In this document: one piece after another, positions 24,816-36,083 of the stretch
Layout of the letters: each line of letters opens with the position of its first letter
How positions within the stretch are numbered: position 1 is the first letter of the stretch
Origin: Primula veris
Lineage: Eukaryota; Streptophyta; Magnoliopsida; Ericales; Primulaceae
Assembly (NCBI GenBank): GCA_963682055.1
Contig: OY821742.1
Span: 31,467,060 to 31,531,059, forward strand
Direction: 5' to 3'
Length of the DNA: 64,000 bases
Position numbers and translations under genes: made by a program
Notes under the pieces: generated by a model
What the model saw: only the letters and a program-made list of their open reading frames with translations
Database searches by the model: none
Told to the model about the DNA's origin: nothing

Positions 24816-26152
24816 ATCACCGAGTGTCGTGTCGGATTATAAATACACATGTAGGGTTTACACGCACAAAACTTATAAGATTTCTCAAGTGATTATCATC
24901 AATCCCTTACGGGACGTTGATTTCTTTTAATACTAATAAACACCGATACGAATAATGTTGTCATCCAACTCATTAATTTTATTGACTCGTGACGAATCTC
25001 ACCATGTATGAATCAAATTGACAAACACATTTATACATGTCTAAATAACAATATAGTAATTAAGAGTATAAAAAATAACCATGACCACGAATTGTAAATC
25101 ATTTTGTCTAGTCAGTCAGCAAATGATTATTTCGTAACAGTCATGTTTAATACATACAAAGTGCACTAGTAAATGGAGTCGAAATATATCCGTTTTATTT
25201 AGTCAAGATAGAACTACTAAAACCACGTACTACAACTCTACTGATGGTGTGTCAATTTTCATGTAAAGTTGTAAACATATAACTTATATTATTTTAGAAC
25301 CGACAGTCTAATATTATGTGTGTAACTTATACTATACACACTAGACCATCTACTAAATAGAATAATAGAGACTTATTTAGTCATTCAAACAATAATAATA
25401 AATAACAATTACTCATTATTCTCATTAAATAAATCAATTCAAAAGATTATAAAATATAAATCAAAAAACAAAACATGTCTTTTAAAATATTTCTAACAAG
25501 TAGATATTTCCAATGTGCACCTGAATTTGAAAGTGCATTCGTTCAATATGTGTTTGAATTCGGCAGCAGAATTAATTGATTACACTGTATATTTATGGAT
25601 TTTGATAGTACAGCTGAATGTTGATGAATTGCACATTACGTATATGCAATTTGACTTTAGTAACCTAAGTGAAAGAAATATTAAGGAATTTGTGTTTTTT
25701 CTCAATAAGTACTTTGCGAAGGTTGTATATTATTGAAATTCCCACTATGAAAAAAATCCCAAACTCATTACTTGTGTTCTATGACGTCATTTTTTCTTGA
25801 TTTTTGTTTGGATGAATCGTATATATATATATATACTAATAAACGATTAGTACCGTCAATTGAGATCAATGAAATGTAAACTTTAAATATGGGATGTGAT
25901 AGAACATACGTACCCTCATAAAATTATAGCAATGCGAAATATTACAATGATTTCTAAAGTAGATAGATTTGAACCTAATTCTATGTTCATGAAAATTCAG
26001 GCGGTCTAACTCTAAGACGAAACTATGATTAATAAGAACAGATACGGCTGCACACTCCAGTTTAAAAAGCATAAAATTGATACATATGAAAACTCATTAA
26101 ATGACTACTTAAACAACATTGAAATAGAGCTCATCTTTATTCTTTACACCTT
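24816..26152. other. AT-rich DNA without a recognised gene
   Basis: No coding region supported. It has a TA microsatellite at about 25819-25835. A 73-residue plus-strand frame at 25515 has no recognisable domain. Confidence 0.45.
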
Positions 26153-27795
26153 TTGAGCACATCCACTTTTAATATATCAAACAATTTACTCACAACTTTA
26201 ATGTCTCTATCATTTTCAGGTAATGATTTAGAAAGATATAATTTACTGTATATTTTTTGCTCTACTGATTTTAATTTTATCAAAATTGGACTGAAAGTTG
26301 GTACTAATATTGGATTTACTAACTTCTACCTCTATATGAATTTTATTTTTTCAAATTTGATTGGGGCTTCCATATTATTGGAGACGGCAATGAATAAGAA
26401 GTTTAACCAAGAAGATGAAGATGGTAATAGGTGGTCTAGTTTACCTAAGAAGACGAAAGTATGATTGCTATGGATGATTAAGGCCAGATTAGATTATCCT
26501 AATAGCATTTGATTTGCTTCGGTATGTAGACACTGGCTACATGCTTCAGTGTCGTATCCCTACTTCAGACATGAGCACGAGGTGGACAATTCTTCACCAT
26601 GGATCATGCTTTACAAAGATAAGCAAGTTGATAATAGACGAGAGTTTGTTAAGATCTTGAGTGAAGAGCGTTACACAATCAGTGACCCAAATTTTAGTGG
26701 TTCAAAGGTTTTGTTTTCAAAACAAGGGTGGCTATTACTAGTCAGACTTAAACATAGCAAAACTGGGATGAAGATTGGTTCTGTAAAAACAAATTACGAC
26801 TCACCTTACTTGTTTAATCCTTTCAAAAATAAGAAGATAAAGCTGCCTTTCCCAGATGGTAATCTTGATCTCGGAGCATTCACTATTATGTTGAGTTGTG
26901 AAGTCAAATGTGTTTTGGTCATGTTCAAAATTGTAATAAGACCCACTATGGGTTCTATATATGTCACAGCTATCTTATATTTTAATTATCACATATTTGA
27001 GAGATAATATTATAGCGAGAGAGCTCTACTTGTGAAAGAACCATAACTTTGTGATCAAGTTAGATTACGTTTGTAATTCTCCTTATAATATATATAAGCG
27101 CCACGTGTAACGGTCCGGAAACGTAACCATTGTTGGGTGAACTTCGTTATCAAATTGTGTATGCGGTTTGTATTTCTATTTTTTTTAAGCTCGCCTGATT
27201 TCCTAATATATTAGATATGGAAACCCTGATTCAATCAAATCATCGTCCCGGGGTGTAGCTATAGTCGTAATGATAGTCTAACTATGGACCTCTACGTAAC
27301 ACGTCAAGGTGATAATAATAAAGCATGGCTTCGCTTTTCTTACACGTGCAGAAAAGACACTTATGAATGTGCTCTTTGGATTTTTATCATAAAGAACTTG
27401 GTATGCTTCATAACCGACAAAGCCCACGTCTTTGTTTTCAACATTAGGAATCTGCAATGAGGTGAATACTCAAGGAAATTGAGCAAGCGCTGGTACCTCA
27501 TGTTTATTGATGAACAATACATGGTGGAAAAAAAAGGAGAGCTTATTTTTCTTCATTTTTTGGAAGGAGCAAGTGATATGAAAAAAGATCTTGTCAAGGC
27601 AACCTTTTACAAGTTGAACCTCAGTGAGAAGGTGAATTGAGAGCCAGTGGATTTTTGACTGAAGAATCATCTAATCGTAGTTTCGTCTGTGAAACGGATG
27701 AGGTTCAAACGTTGCCGAAGTTCGGAAAGTTTGTTAACGAGAGATGGGTACAGTTAAGGCACACTAAAGAATTGAAGCTGATTCACATGTGCTGA
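26153..27795 (+). pseudogene. F-box/DUF295-type (KIB-like) gene relic
   Basis: Several frames follow the order of plant F-box/DUF295 proteins: NRWSSLPKKT near 26430, then SPWIMLY (26600) and a block with LFNPFKNKKIKLP (26810-26860), which is the characteristic NP(L/F)...LP strand of this beta-propeller family. After a frameshift come ECALWIFIIKNLVCFITD (27365-27420) and WYLMFIDEQYMVEKKGELI (27490-27550). A late segment with in-frame stops has LPKFGKFVNERW (27710-27745). The family acts as SCF substrate adaptors or kinase partners. Frameshifts and stops in this copy make it a pseudogene. No complete F-box was found. Confidence 0.75.
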
Positions 27796-27860
27796 TACTT
27801 TTATGTTAAAATGAAATAAAAATGTAGGGCTTAGACCAATGACATCTTCATTCACATCTA

Positions 27861-28094
27861 CTCCCTCCGTTACTATTTAATTATCCATTACGAAATTATG
27901 TGCAATTTTGACCGGCCAAAAACTTCTATCAAAATTTTCGGAATGAAAATTTTCAAAAGTTGATCATATAGTTCAAATGTTAAATTTTATGATTAGATTT
28001 AAAAAAAATCATTTCGACAATTTTGATACAAGTTATAAGCCGCTCAAAATTGCATGTAGTTTCGGAATGGACAATTAAATGAAAACGGAGGAAG
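27861..28094. mobile_element. Stowaway-type MITE
   Basis: A 234-bp element begins CTCCCTCCGT, ends ACGGAGGAAG, and is flanked by TA on both sides (27859-27860 and 28095-28096), the target duplication of Tc1/mariner-derived Stowaway elements. The terminal inverted repeats extend imperfectly inward (TTTAATTATCCA against TGGACAATTAAA). No coding capacity. It inserted just downstream of the DUF295 relic. Confidence 0.9.
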
Positions 28095-28096
28095 TA

Positions 28097-29384
28097 TTAA
28101 TATTAGTGAAGTATTGTATTTTTTTGTTGTTTAAGAACCTTTAATATAACAGGCATACTAAGATTTAAAACAGTAGGCAATCGTTTAATTTGTCGTTGTC
28201 ACATCTGTAAATTGGATGAGCATCTCTAACTCTAAGAATCTAACGTGAAGGAAAAAGTATTTTAATACTTTGTCCGTCCCTATATTATTATCTCTTTTGA
28301 TATTGCACAAAGTTCTCGAGATTACCAAAATGCTCCCACTTTTGGCTATGTTATCATTTATCTAGTACTTTGTTTGAATAAATAGTACTTTCATCAATTA
28401 TTTGTTACTATCTGGAAATTGATAATTATTAATTAGTAGACAATTATTGTGACAAAATAGTATATTTTATGTTTTGCTTAAATTCAGAAGCCTTAGTTGA
28501 ATAACTTATTAAGAGCTCATAAAGTAATGGAAAAAATATTATCACCAGAGAAGTAGGAGGGTGCACATAATTCGAGTATAATTAAAATATTCTTGTTCTA
28601 TAATATTTAGTCGAAGGTCATCAAATAACCAAGAAATATTGTCAACTTTTCAACTGTATTGACCCAATAATAATCAATATTCTCTAATCAATCTATTTTT
28701 TCGGGAACACATAATATATCTCTGTTTTTTTCTCCAACATAATTATCATTTTCTTTCTTTAAAAACATAAATCATGAACAATCGATGGTGGCCATTCAAT
28801 CATAGAACACAGATTTACAGGGGTTATTAACATTGATGCCTCCTTTGATTGCGTCATTTGAACGTCGGGATTGGACTATTAGTCCACTGAACCCCACAGA
28901 CTATCTGGTCTGAACATCAAATGTTGCAAAAAAATATGTATTTCCAATATAATAGGGGTGTGGTATTAGAAATAGTAAAATCTCAGATATAGTACTTGTT
29001 CCGACCTTCTTTTCAAATCTGATTTATAATATTACATGATTGTTAATACCGGGATTAATAATCCCGCAACCAAACAAGACTTGCTTGTATTAAACATTAA
29101 CGTCATGTTTGTTTGTACTATAGTATAAGAGTATATAGTTTATAACTATGTATTATTAGTAGGATAGATAATAACATTACATAGACAATATATGTGTTAT
29201 TAGTTATACATTCTTATTAGCATAAATTATAATTAGTACTATCACTTGTATAATATCAAATGCAATTTATGTAAACTAACAAGTTATATAACATGGATTA
29301 CACGATACTAATAATACTATGAGTGTTACTATTGACACATTCAAAATCAATTCAACATGTTCACATGGATTTTACTAATCACAC
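28097..29384. other. Intergenic DNA, possible further MITE remnants
   Basis: No gene. A segment starting near 28260 (TTTGTCCGTCCCTATATTAT) and ending near 28560 (AGTAGGAGG) recalls a diverged Stowaway-like element, but the ends do not pair well enough to call it. Confidence 0.35.
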
Positions 29385-29735
29385 ATTTCATGGGTTAGAC
29401 CCACAACTTGCACACAACTCACACCCTCCATAGACTAATAAAATACATATTTATCCTTTTAAATATATATAAAATTCTATAATTTGATAAATATAAATAT
29501 TTAACATAATAAAAACTCAAATAAAAATATACTAGAACCATAGTTGAGCCTATCATAAATTTAAATATTAATAATAATAAAAATTGTTAAATTTAAAAAT
29601 TCAACCCACTAAAAAGTTAAATAAAAATATACCAGAACCCTAGTTATGCATTCCATAAATTTAAATATTAATTAAAAATATATTTTTTTATTAAATTTAG
29701 TATTAATAATAATCAAAACTTTAATGAGTTGGATA
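29385..29735 (+). repeat. AT-rich interspersed repeat, copy 2 (inverse of 13490-13870)
   Basis: It shares with the reverse complement of 13490-13870 the block AAATTCTATAATTTGATAAA and neighbouring words, including two internal copies of ATAAAAATATACNAGAACC. Flanks (TTTACTAATNNNACA, ATGCACAAACAAACA) may include element ends but were not resolved. It lies about 230 bp upstream of the PPR start codon. Confidence 0.65.
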
Positions 29736-29964
29736 TGACATGCAATATGACACATGAGCGGCTTTATTTTTTGGATAGAAAAAAGAATTTTACTAATACT
29801 ATAATAGCTCTCATGCACAAACAAACATAATATAAATTTCCAATAAAATAGTAATTTTTTTTGAATAACTATGGTACCATTAATGTAAATACCCCAATTG
29901 ATGTATATGAGTGTTGAGTTTACAATAAAGTTTTCTAAATGAACTCTAATCTTTCACAAAAAAA

Positions 29965-31491
29965 ATGATGAGAAAATGGTTGAAATCTCTAAAACCTCAC
30001 AAAACCCTCTCATTCTCTACCAAAACAGAGCTTCCAAAACAGAGCAATAATCTCTCTCCTATTGAACAGTCCCTTCTCTCTCTACTCAAACGCTGCTCTA
30101 TTATTCGAGAAGTGAACCAAATACATGCCCACATTATCCGATCCGGGCTCGATCAAAGCCTCTTTCTTCTCGGCAAAATCGTAGCTTTTTCGGCCCTTTC
30201 TGACCAGAATTCAATGAGTTACGCTGTTTCGGTTTTCGAAAACGTCAAAAACCCAGATGGGTTTTTGTATAACACGATGATTAGAGGGTTTTCGAGGTCC
30301 GAAAAAGCTTTTTTTTACTATAAAAAGATGGTGGAATGTGGTGGAATTGGGGATAGTTTTACGTTATCGTTTTTGCTTAAGGCGTGTGGACAGTTGAGGC
30401 TTGTTTGGTTGGCTAAGCAGTTTCATTGTAATGTTTTGAAAATGGGTTTTGGAAATCAGGTTTTTGTTAGGTGTGCGATGATTCATATGTATGGAATGGT
30501 GGGCAAGGTTTGTATCGCACGGTTTTTGTTCGATGAAATGCCTCAACCGGGTTTGGTAGCTTGGAATATCATCATCGATTGTTGTGTACATTGTGGGCAT
30601 TATAAAGAAGCTAGTGAGCTTTTTTATAAAATGATGACGTGGCGGGTTAAACCGGACGAGACCACTTTGGTTGTTACCTTAACGGGGTGTTCGGCGTTGG
30701 GTGATCTTGATTTTGGGAGATGGGTTCATTCGATCGTGAGGCGAGTTGGCCTTGTCGAAAGTGTGAAAGTGTGTAATGCTTTGATCGATATGTATGCAAA
30801 ATGTGGCGCTATGGGAGAAGCTTTTAGTACATTCGATAAAATGAGTAGGAGGGATATAGTGACGTGGAATAGTGTGATTTGTGCTTTAACAGATCACGGT
30901 GATGTAGAAGGAACTTTATTGCTCTTTGATAGGTTGTTGAGGGATAATATTGAAAAGCCGAATGATGTTACCTTCTTAGTTGTTTTGTATGCTTGTAGCC
31001 ATGGGGGTATGGTTGAGAAAGGAAAAATTTACTTCAATAGTATGATAAACGATTATCGTATATTACCGAGTATAAAGCACTATGGTTGTATGGTAGATTT
31101 ATTGGGGAGAGCTGGTTTAGTGGATGAGGCGTATGGGTTTATAAAGGGTATGCCTATAAAAGGCAATGCTGTTGTATATAGGTCTTTGTTGGGTGCTTGT
31201 CGTTTACACGGGGATGTTGAACTTGGTGAAAAAGTTAGGTTGAGTCTCATGGAGTTAGAACCGGATCACAGTAGTGATTATGTTCTTATGGCGAATATGT
31301 ATGGGAGCATGGGGAAGTGGGACGACATGGCTAGAGTGAGAAGAAATATGGGGAAAAGAGGAGTTCGAAAGCCCGAGCCGGGTAATAGCTGGCATTCGTC
31401 ATCCCAAGTTGAAGACAAATCTGTATTTAATCCAATTTACTTACGCCCCTTAATAGTAAGTCTCTATTTTATCAACATTATGGACAAGTAA
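29965..31491 (+). CDS. PPR protein, PLS class with E domain, 508 aa
   Basis: An intronless frame with tandem PPR motifs from about residue 60 to 400. Typical elements are LLKRCSIIREVNQIHAHII (the HA-type start of PLS proteins), FLYNTMIRGFSR, AWNIIIDCCVHCGHYKEASE, NALIDMYAKCG, TWNSVICAL and HYGCMVDLLGRAG. They are followed by an E domain (SLLGACRLHGDVELGE, SDYVLMANMYGSMGKWDD). The protein stops about 35 residues after a GNSW motif, with no E+ or DYW domain. The N-terminus (MMRKWLKSLKPHKT...) is basic and serine-rich, fitting an organelle transit peptide. Such proteins bind single-stranded organellar RNA and specify C-to-U editing sites, usually with a DYW partner in trans. The start was chosen at the first of two ATGs. 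The editing target cannot be read from this sequence. Confidence 0.92.
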   Translation: MMRKWLKSLKPHKTLSFSTKTELPKQSNNLSPIEQSLLSLLKRCSIIREVNQIHAHIIRSGLDQSLFLLGKIVAFSALSDQNSMSYAVSVFENVKNPDGFLYNTMIRGFSRSEKAFFYYKKMVECGGIGDSFTLSFLLKACGQLRLVWLAKQFHCNVLKMGFGNQVFVRCAMIHMYGMVGKVCIARFLFDEMPQPGLVAWNIIIDCCVHCGHYKEASELFYKMMTWRVKPDETTLVVTLTGCSALGDLDFGRWVHSIVRRVGLVESVKVCNALIDMYAKCGAMGEAFSTFDKMSRRDIVTWNSVICALTDHGDVEGTLLLFDRLLRDNIEKPNDVTFLVVLYACSHGGMVEKGKIYFNSMINDYRILPSIKHYGCMVDLLGRAGLVDEAYGFIKGMPIKGNAVVYRSLLGACRLHGDVELGEKVRLSLMELEPDHSSDYVLMANMYGSMGKWDDMARVRRNMGKRGVRKPEPGNSWHSSSQVEDKSVFNPIYLRPLIVSLYFINIMDK

Positions 31492-32835
31492 CAATAGAAC
31501 GTAAATCAAGATTCTAATAAGGTCACACTTACAAGTATGATTTAATCATCTCAGATGCGTAAAGAATGTAACAAGGTACAACTTTTCTCCTTTCACATTT
31601 TTAGCTGGTTAGTGGTTACTAATATTTGATAAATTAAACTTAAGTTAGTTAGGTTACTCTGTCCGCTTTGTTATCCTGCCAAAATTTTAGTATCATCGCC
31701 AATTTTTACTTGTACATTTTTGCACTAAAACTTAGGTAATCAGCTATAGTTAACTAAACTTGAGCGAGCTAAAGTAATGTTTCACTTTGTTGTCCTGCCG
31801 CTTCTTAGTTTCATTGCGAATCTTCACTTTCGTGAATCCTGACTATGGTTCGGTTGGTACAAAGAACACATGATGAGCATGTAACTTACTAATAAATCGA
31901 TGATCAATGCCCCCTGCATTTCTTCAAACAGTATTTCATTGTTATATAACACTATTGCTGAATTCAGTAAATGTACAATAGAAGAGATGAAATCCATAAG
32001 CGGTCAAACGAGGAGATAAAGAGAAAGTTAGGTTTACAAATGATAGGGATTATATATACAAAGCATATGTTTTCGGTGTTAACAAGGGTGCGACAACATA
32101 TGAAGCGTTGTATTGTTTGCTTGGTAAAATAGATATGTTTTCTCTTTCTGTCTCTTTTGGTATGTGTAGGAGCTTGTTCACAGGTATAAAAAATGTATTT
32201 TTTCTTCAATTTGTATTGTTTACTTGATCAGGTTTTAGATGTATATATAGATACGAAGTTTAATTGCATGCTTGTTTAGATATGCGGAATTGTTAATTAA
32301 TTTGAGTTATGTCTAGATATGAAGTCATAAGAATGCATGTGTATTCTAAAAATATGAGAAGCATAGATGTATGAAGTAGATGGCATGAGATCCTATATAA
32401 AATCCTGTATTTAGCTTAAAGTATTCAGTTGATTGTAAGTATATCATTACAGATGCGAAGTTTAACTGCGATCTTGATGCATATGAAATTGCTGAAATTT
32501 TACTTATTTTGTTTTATATTAAGATATGAAGTCGTAAACTGTACTTTCTTTTCCCCGAAAATCTTGATTCTCATGAAAAAAATTTATGAAACAGATGAAA
32601 TCATATCATCAATCAAATCGTGTACTTAGTTTGTTTTATTCAATTGCTTATAAGTTATTTAAGATACTAAGTGTCATATGTTTTATGAAAATCATTTTAA
32701 ATTTGTGAACGAGATTAAATAAGATTTCCAAAGCAAGTTAAAAAGTTAAAAAACACGAAAACTATAGAATATTTATAATTTACTTTAGCTTAAAAACACA
32801 GGGTCTGTTTTAAATCCCTTGATATACCATTGTTC
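31492..32835. other. Downstream flank of the PPR gene, no gene seen
   Basis: It contains AT-rich sequence with loosely repeated blocks (AGATATGAAGTC at about 32315 and 32523; AGATGCGAAGTTTAA and AGATACGAAGTTTAA). No supported ORF, and no tRNA seen. Confidence 0.45.
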
Positions 32836-33730
32836 GGACCAGGCCACATCTGGGAGGGGGTAGAGTACTAACCTCTTCTACTACCAATCTTTAGGTTCAA
32901 AAAGTGATCAGTTCTAAATGCTAGATTAGACCCGTCAAACGGACGCAGAGGTTTTTTGATTTTTTAAATTCTTATTTATATACATAGTTGCGTACTAACC
33001 TATTTTTGTTTTTTTCCCTTTATACATACAAACCCAGTATCATCGTCTACCTTCTTTTTCTCCTGGGTGTTACGTTCTTGGTTATACTTTTATTTCCTAT
33101 ATGCTTACCAACAAAAGAGTAGTAGCTTCAAAGTTTACCATGTTCTACTTTAGAACTAATGAAAATAAGGGAGAACATGATCTAACGATATGAGTTTTAT
33201 ACCACAGGATTTGATTTGAATGGCTATTTCAAAACATTCTTATGAATCCACATTCAGTAGGGGGATAGAGTGATAACATATTCTTATTACCATTTCTGTA
33301 TGTACGAAATGTGATCTATACTAAATCTAAATGCTGGATTAGACCCGTTATAGAGATACCAGCAATACGCATCGTTGACCTTCTTTTTCCTAATGATACA
33401 CTAATTGATTCTCATTGTGTTTTCCTCCAGTTATTCTTAGGTTCTTGGTACTTTTTCAAAAGCAGTTCTTACTTTGAAATATTTCAAGTTTTCTTTAACC
33501 TAGTGAAAGTCGAAATTTGAAATTGCAGACAAGATTTTGAGTGTGTACTAAACTCTTCTATTGCCATTTTCTGTATGTAGTATGTACAAAACGTATTTTG
33601 TATTAAAAGCTGGATTAGAACCATCATACAAGTACAAATAATTTTCACGGGTTACCTTCTTCCCCACTAAACATAATCACCTAATAATCGATCTTCATTA
33701 GCCTCCTTCCTTTTCATATAAACTTACTAA
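32836..33730 (+). repeat. Diverged triplication upstream of the PAF1/ELF7-like locus
   Basis: Three related stretches, near 32863-33060, 33265-33430 and 33540-33720, each run in the order GAGTNNTAA...TCTTNTAC, then TGCTNGATTAGANCC, then a T/C-rich block with ACCTTCTT. Spacing is about 400 and 280 bp. They precede the first ATG-bearing exon of the PAF1/ELF7-like locus at 33768 and could be duplicated promoter or leader sequence. Confidence 0.55.
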
Positions 33731-33767
33731 TCAACTATCATACGATACCTTATTTTCTCTGCAGTAA

Positions 33768-34345
33768 ATGTCGTCCTACAGGCCATTTCCGTGCCCTCCA
33801 CAGTCACAATATTCTCCTCGACAAAAACAGAATCCCCCAACGCTGCCGCCACATCTACAGATGCCGTCACTATTACAACCACCAGTGCCCCACACCTGGG
33901 ATTACAGGGTTGAACTGATGGTGCATAATTTCTAAAATTATACAAATAATACACCATACCACCTCATATGTTTTAGCAGCATCCCCAATACTCCCCTTTC
34001 AACCCTCAACTATCCCTTCCTCTCTTTCCCCACCCAAGTACTCTCATCCCCCCTCCTCCACCGAAATTTCCATGCCCACCTCCCCAGAATTCCCATGCTT
34101 AGCATTTCTAACTTCTGTGAAAGAGAATTGCCGAGGTAGAAAACTGAGAAGGTTCGAAAATCATGAACCTGGGATTTTAAATCATGGGAAACCACCAAAG
34201 CCCCAGATGAGAAAAGAAACATGGTCATTATAAGGAGAAGGTTTATGTATCTAAGTGAGATGACATCTCCAGTTATGGGTAGAGAGAGGATAGAAAACCG
34301 GCTCAGGAAGCCAGCGTTCTCAGTGTGCAAGATGAAATAGGTACA
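33768..34345 (+). pseudogene. Broken proline-rich 5' part of a PAF1/ELF7-like gene
   Basis: Plant PAF1 homologs (ELF7/VIP2) begin with MxSYRP and a proline-rich region. Here MSSYRPFPCPPQSQYSP starts at 33768. A second proline-rich stretch (HPQYSPFNPQLSLP then IPPPPPKFPCPPPQ) follows a plausible acceptor at 33977. Downstream, EKKHGHY near 34210 and RERIENRLRKPAF (about 34274-34312) match, in other frames, the segment that in family members precedes the FRNELPDP motif. Stops and frame changes separate these pieces, so this half is not translatable as read. Confidence 0.65.
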
Positions 34346-36083
34346 TTGTCACTACGCTTTCTTTATACGAAGTATATTTTTGCCATTTAAGCTTCCTTGT
34401 TTTTTTTCCCTTTACATCGTTTTTATGCTTTAATATGAAGAATAGTGACCAAGTCTGGTTTAGGTTGATGGGTGGTCTTTGTGTGGATACTGCAACTTGT
34501 AGAGAGTTATTATATTATTTGGCAGATCTTTATTTTTATTAGTGACTTTTCCCTTCCTCATAGACTCTCTTTACTTTGTTGAGAATATTATACGTTTCTT
34601 TGCATTGTCCACACAAGGGAAAGGAAAGGAGGTTTTGGTGGCTACTTCTTATCAGTTATTTGACAGGAGCATAGTTTAGTTTTTACAGACGAGAGTCTGA
34701 ATTATTTTTTATTGTTGTTGGTAAATGCCTCCCTTTTTTCGAAGTTTTAGAAATTTTCTAGCTCTACCTTTCTTTCTTCTGGTCTCTAGTTTTAGATTCT
34801 TTCTGTTTATGATAGTCAGGGATCATAAACTGTAGTGTATAATAAAAACGTGCGTGGCTGTGATTCATCAAGTTAGATACTGGTTACATTATAAAGAAAG
34901 TGTTACGGTAGAATTATCCTAGAAAAATCTATGATCTTAGTTTTCCTACTAAGTCCAACTTAGGAATGTAGTACAACGATATCTTCTGAGTCAGCAATCC
35001 TCACGCTTTAAACTATTTGGTCCAACTGTCCAAGTAAGAATTAGCTAATTTAGGTTTCAGAAAGGTTGATGACCGAGATGAAAATGCCAATATAAGTGAA
35101 ACGATAGAGTTACGACCACCTATGTAATGTAGCACGGGTAAGGAAAAGTGGCCTAAATGTGTCGTGACTAGGACACGTCTACTCTGGCAATATACAAAAT
35201 AAAAGAAACGTTTAACAAGAGATTTTGATGTTATATTGTGAATAAATAATTATATATTCTTTGGAGAATTTTGTACCTAACATTTTACTAGTTTATCATT
35301 TTTGGTCCGCGTATTACACTATAATCACATTTGATGTCATTCCAGATCTAGATTTGGATGCGCATGTCTATCGGTATCTGTGCCTGTACTGTCTGAACTG
35401 TTCGTGTTTTCTAGCTCGCGACGTATATACTTGTGAAACTCAAGATACACATTTAAGTTATGAGAAAAAAAAATTCATCTAGATAGGATAGATTTAGTTA
35501 TAAGTTGAGATTTCTCTTTTTTAATATAGTATATCAATGCAACCGATATACTCCATCTTGGAAATAATCCTTTTTATTGTTTTCTCGGAGTATGGATAAT
35601 GACATTGTGATGACATTGATCACAATATGTCTGGTCTTATCTATTCAGAACTGCTAACATGGAAATCAATAATGCGCGTTAAGTCTATTATCTTTAAACA
35701 ACAGTCATTACACAAATTTGCGAGTAAACGTGATATTCCATTTATTTCCCTTTAATTTTATAACTATTATGCATAACGTATGTAGAAGGTAGCATTCTTT
35801 TCAGTAAACTGCATTAAATTTGTTACCATGGGCCTGGTGATGTACACGAATTTGCATTGTATCGAATTAATTTTGGTCAACTCAAAGGAAAATTGCATTT
35901 AGTTAGTCACCTAAAAGGACTATTGAATCCATTATATATTAAGAGGCCTATCTATATTTTTATTTATTTGCATATAAGAGTTTGCATCTTGTTGAATTTT
36001 TCAGTATAAAAGAAAGCAAGGGTTGTCATCTTCTTCATCCGGAAGCTTCACTGTTGAATAAACTTTTGAAAGTTATTTGACAG

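Noticed and set aside
25515..25736. 73-residue plus-strand frame
   Set aside because: No recognisable domain, codon use typical of AT-rich noise, no splice context.
28260..28560. Possible second Stowaway-like MITE
   Set aside because: The left end looks MITE-like but the right end does not pair and no TA-flanked boundary could be set.
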